A stretch of DNA of 64,000 nt, taken from NCBI RefSeq assembly GCF_013407595.1, contig NZ_JABEKX010000001.1, forward strand, positions 638,522-702,521, read 5' to 3'. This document shows positions 62,115 through 64,000 of this stretch, in pieces (position 1 is the first letter of the stretch; every line of letters starts with the position of its first letter). Source of the stretch: Lacticaseibacillus absianus. Its GTDB lineage: Bacteria; Bacillota; Bacilli; Lactobacillales; Lactobacillaceae. A program made the translations under genes and the position numbers. The notes under the pieces are model-generated. The model was not told where the DNA came from. It searched no databases and saw nothing but the letters and a program-made list of their open reading frames with translations.

Positions 62115-62170
62115 ATAAGCGACAATGCCTGTGAGACCCGAGCTTGGGTTTTGCAGGCATTGTCGCTTAT
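62115..62170. repeat. Large hairpin after asd
   Basis: A perfect 17-bp stem (62115-62131 with 62154-62170) with a 22-base loop that contains an ACCC/GGGT pair. It has a weak T tract and may terminate the dap operon. The 12-mer CAGGCATTGTCG in its right arm recurs at 62255-62266. The remainder of 62064-62336 holds no gene I can support. Confidence 0.65.
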
Positions 62171-62336
62171 TCGGCTTGCGTTGCCCGGTCTAACGCAGTG
62201 AGTGACGCGCAGATAGGCGTTAGCATGGGAGTTGGATTTTGTCTCGTCTTGGTCAGGCATTGTCGGGCATCGACTGTGAGTCGTTGATGATGATTCAGCC
62301 GCTTTTCGGTTATCGCCCCAGTTTGGCCCGGTCCCC

Positions 62337-62365
62337 TTGCGTCGACGCGCGAATTCGCGTAGGCT
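62337..62365 (+). promoter_or_regulatory. Promoter of the ABC exporter
   Basis: TTGCGT (62337-62342), 17-base spacer and TAGGCT (62360-62365). The spacer holds the 12-bp palindrome CGCGAATTCGCG (62348-62359), a likely repressor site. Confidence 0.5.
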
Positions 62366-62398
62366 GGAAGGACTAGAGGAAAATTCAAGGAGGGTACG

Positions 62399-64000
62399 AT
62401 GAGGATACTGATCCCATACATTGGGCGTTATAAGCGAGATGCCATCTTGGCGACGTTGACCGTGGTCCTCCAGGTGTTCGCCACCCTGTGGCAGCCGCGG
62501 TTGTTGCAGACGGTGATGGAAGCAATCATGGCGCAGGACAAAACGACTGTGTTCAACCACGGGCTGGGGTTGATCGGGTTAGCGGTGCTCGGGATCGCGG
62601 CCGGGATCGCCAACACCGTGTTTTCGGCGCGCCTCGCGCTGAATGTCGCGACCGATCTGCGCACGGACCTGTACGGCCACGTGCAGACGTTTGCGTACGC
62701 CGACGTGGAAGCCTTTTCGGCGTCGAACTTGGTGGTGCGGATGACTAACGACATCAACCAGATCCAGCAGGTGGTGATGGCGACGTTCCAGCAAGTCGCC
62801 CGCATCCCGCTGGTGTTCGCGGGGGCGTTGGCGCTGGCGCTGATCACGATGCCGATGCAGTGGTGGGTGATCGCCCTGATGATGATCGTGATCGTTGCGA
62901 CTGCCGTGGTGACGTTCAAGCTGATGAGCAAGCTGTTCGCTCAGACGCAACAGGACCTGGAGGACGTGAACACGCTGGCGCGTGAGAACTTGATGGGGAT
63001 CCGCGTCGTCAAGTCCTTCGTGCAGGAACACAGCCAGATCACGCAGTTCGCCCAGACCTCTGACCGCCTGCGGGATGTGACCACCAAGATCGGGGAGATG
63101 TTCGCCGTCTTGATGCCGATCTTCTTTCTGACGGCGAACATCGCCGTGGCGGGCAGCGTCTACCTCGTCGGGGCACACCTGACCGCGCACCCGACGTATT
63201 TAGCGGCGATCTCCAGTTTTACCAGCTACCTGACTCAGATCCTGTTCGCCGTGATCAACGGCGCGTTCATGATGACCTTCGCCTCACGGGCGTTCATCTC
63301 GATGGGGCGGATCCACGAGGTGCTCGACCACCAGCCGAGCATGGCGTTCGTGCCTGCCGGCCCGGCGAAGGTGGCGGGAGACGTCACCTTCGAACACGTG
63401 ACCTTCACGTACCCTGGTGACACCCGCCCGACGCTTGAGGACGTCTCCTTCACGGCCAAGGCGGGGGAGATGGTCGGCATCGTCGGCGCGACCGGTAGTG
63501 GTAAGACCACGCTGGCGCAGCTGATCGCGCGGCTGTATGATCCAGAACGCGGGCGGGTCTTGGTCGGTGGGGTCGATGTGCGCGAGTTGCCCGAGGCGAC
63601 GCTGCGCCACGCGGTCGCCTATGTGCTGCAGCGCTCGACGCTGTTCTCAGGTACGATCGCCAGCAACCTGCAGCAAGTGCAGCCCAACGCGACCCCGGCC
63701 GTGATGGCCCGGGCGGCGGAGATCGCCCAGGCGGCCGAGTTCATCGACCGCCTACCGGAGGCCTACGACGCCCCAGTCGAGGAGCGCTCGGCCAATTTTT
63801 CGGGCGGGCAAAAGCAGCGCCTGGCGATCACGCGCGGCGTGATCGCAGACCCAGAGATCCTGATCCTCGATGACGCGACCAGCGCTTTGGACGCCCGCTC
63901 GGAGAAGCTGGTGCAAGAGGCGCTCGACCGCGAGCTGACGCACACGACGACGGTGGTGATCGCCGAGAAGATCGCCTCGATCGTGCGCGCCGATCAGATC
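62399..64000 (+). CDS. ABC exporter half-transporter, 3' end outside the window
   Basis: 534 residues visible, no stop. The ABC transmembrane domain fills about 1-300 with six hydrophobic segments. The ATPase domain has Walker A GATGSGKTT, Q loop YVLQRSTLF, signature FSGGQKQR and Walker B EILILDDATSALD. The catalytic Glu after Walker B is Asp492, and the H-loop His is Glu523 (IAEKIASI). Those changes are typical of the degenerate half of heterodimeric exporters such as LmrC of LmrCD or BmrC. The normal half is therefore expected just downstream, outside the window. AAGGAGGGT precedes ATG 62399. Likely drug or lipid export. Confidence 0.88.
   Translation, partial: MRILIPYIGRYKRDAILATLTVVLQVFATLWQPRLLQTVMEAIMAQDKTTVFNHGLGLIGLAVLGIAAGIANTVFSARLALNVATDLRTDLYGHVQTFAYADVEAFSASNLVVRMTNDINQIQQVVMATFQQVARIPLVFAGALALALITMPMQWWVIALMMIVIVATAVVTFKLMSKLFAQTQQDLEDVNTLARENLMGIRVVKSFVQEHSQITQFAQTSDRLRDVTTKIGEMFAVLMPIFFLTANIAVAGSVYLVGAHLTAHPTYLAAISSFTSYLTQILFAVINGAFMMTFASRAFISMGRIHEVLDHQPSMAFVPAGPAKVAGDVTFEHVTFTYPGDTRPTLEDVSFTAKAGEMVGIVGATGSGKTTLAQLIARLYDPERGRVLVGGVDVRELPEATLRHAVAYVLQRSTLFSGTIASNLQQVQPNATPAVMARAAEIAQAAEFIDRLPEAYDAPVEERSANFSGGQKQRLAITRGVIADPEILILDDATSALDARSEKLVQEALDRELTHTTTVVIAEKIASIVRADQI

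Overview
The window comes from a GC-rich member of the Lactobacillaceae. The evidence is the gene order rpoE-pyrG-murA-rpmE2, a KxYKxGKxW signal peptide and LPQTG sorting signals, lactose/cellobiose-family PTS genes, a full acetyl-branch diaminopimelate operon behind a lysine riboswitch, an isoleucine T-box in front of brnQ, and strong GGAGG ribosome binding sites. No rRNA, tRNA, CRISPR array or complete prophage was seen. The species cannot be named from the sequence alone.

Layout. 1-7.2 kb: the end of a YhgE/Pip-like membrane protein, a YdcF-like protein, a Nudix hydrolase, an HD phosphohydrolase coupled to a LipL-like acyltransferase, a formylglycine-generating-enzyme homologue and a DUF1934 protein. 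7.2-13.4 kb: the conserved core rpoE, pyrG (with a CTP-attenuation leader), a MerR/aldo-keto reductase pair, murA (catalytic Cys replaced by Asp) and rpmE2. 13.4-23.4 kb: an accessory island with a structured intergenic stretch, a small membrane protein, a regulator with two HTH domains, a 1620-residue LPQTG adhesin with collagen-like repeats, a glycosyltransferase and an AP2-domain protein. 23.5-35.9 kb: an NFACT-R-only protein, two FMN reductases (one fused to a PAS-like domain), ilvE, a gluconokinase-like kinase, glf, a glycosyltransferase broken by an IS3 element, an esterase and brnQ.

36-46.4 kb is the most interesting stretch. It is a wall-sugar salvage locus: mupG and murK on the minus strand, then murQ, an RpiR regulator, a GH1 phospho-glycosidase, a complete Lac-family PTS (IIB, IIC, IIA) and a small membrane protein on the plus strand. 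A sortase-anchored protein with a Cys/His hydrolase-like domain follows, then a decayed paralogue of that domain. Two intergenic regions share a GAAAT-N3-ATTTC palindrome, which suggests one regulon. My inference is that a wall-anchored enzyme releases muropeptide sugars that the PTS imports and MupG, MurQ and MurK process.

46.6-48.9 kb is an intact IS66-family element with an 8-bp target duplication. It lies between the salvage locus and a second PTS IIC gene and splits that gene's upstream region. Then come an RpiR regulator and rpiA, a DUF969-DUF979-pcp operon for pyroglutamyl peptides, divergent lysC and a lysine-riboswitch-controlled operon dapH-deacetylase-dapA-dapB-aminotransferase-asd, and finally a truncated ABC exporter half with a degenerate nucleotide-binding site.
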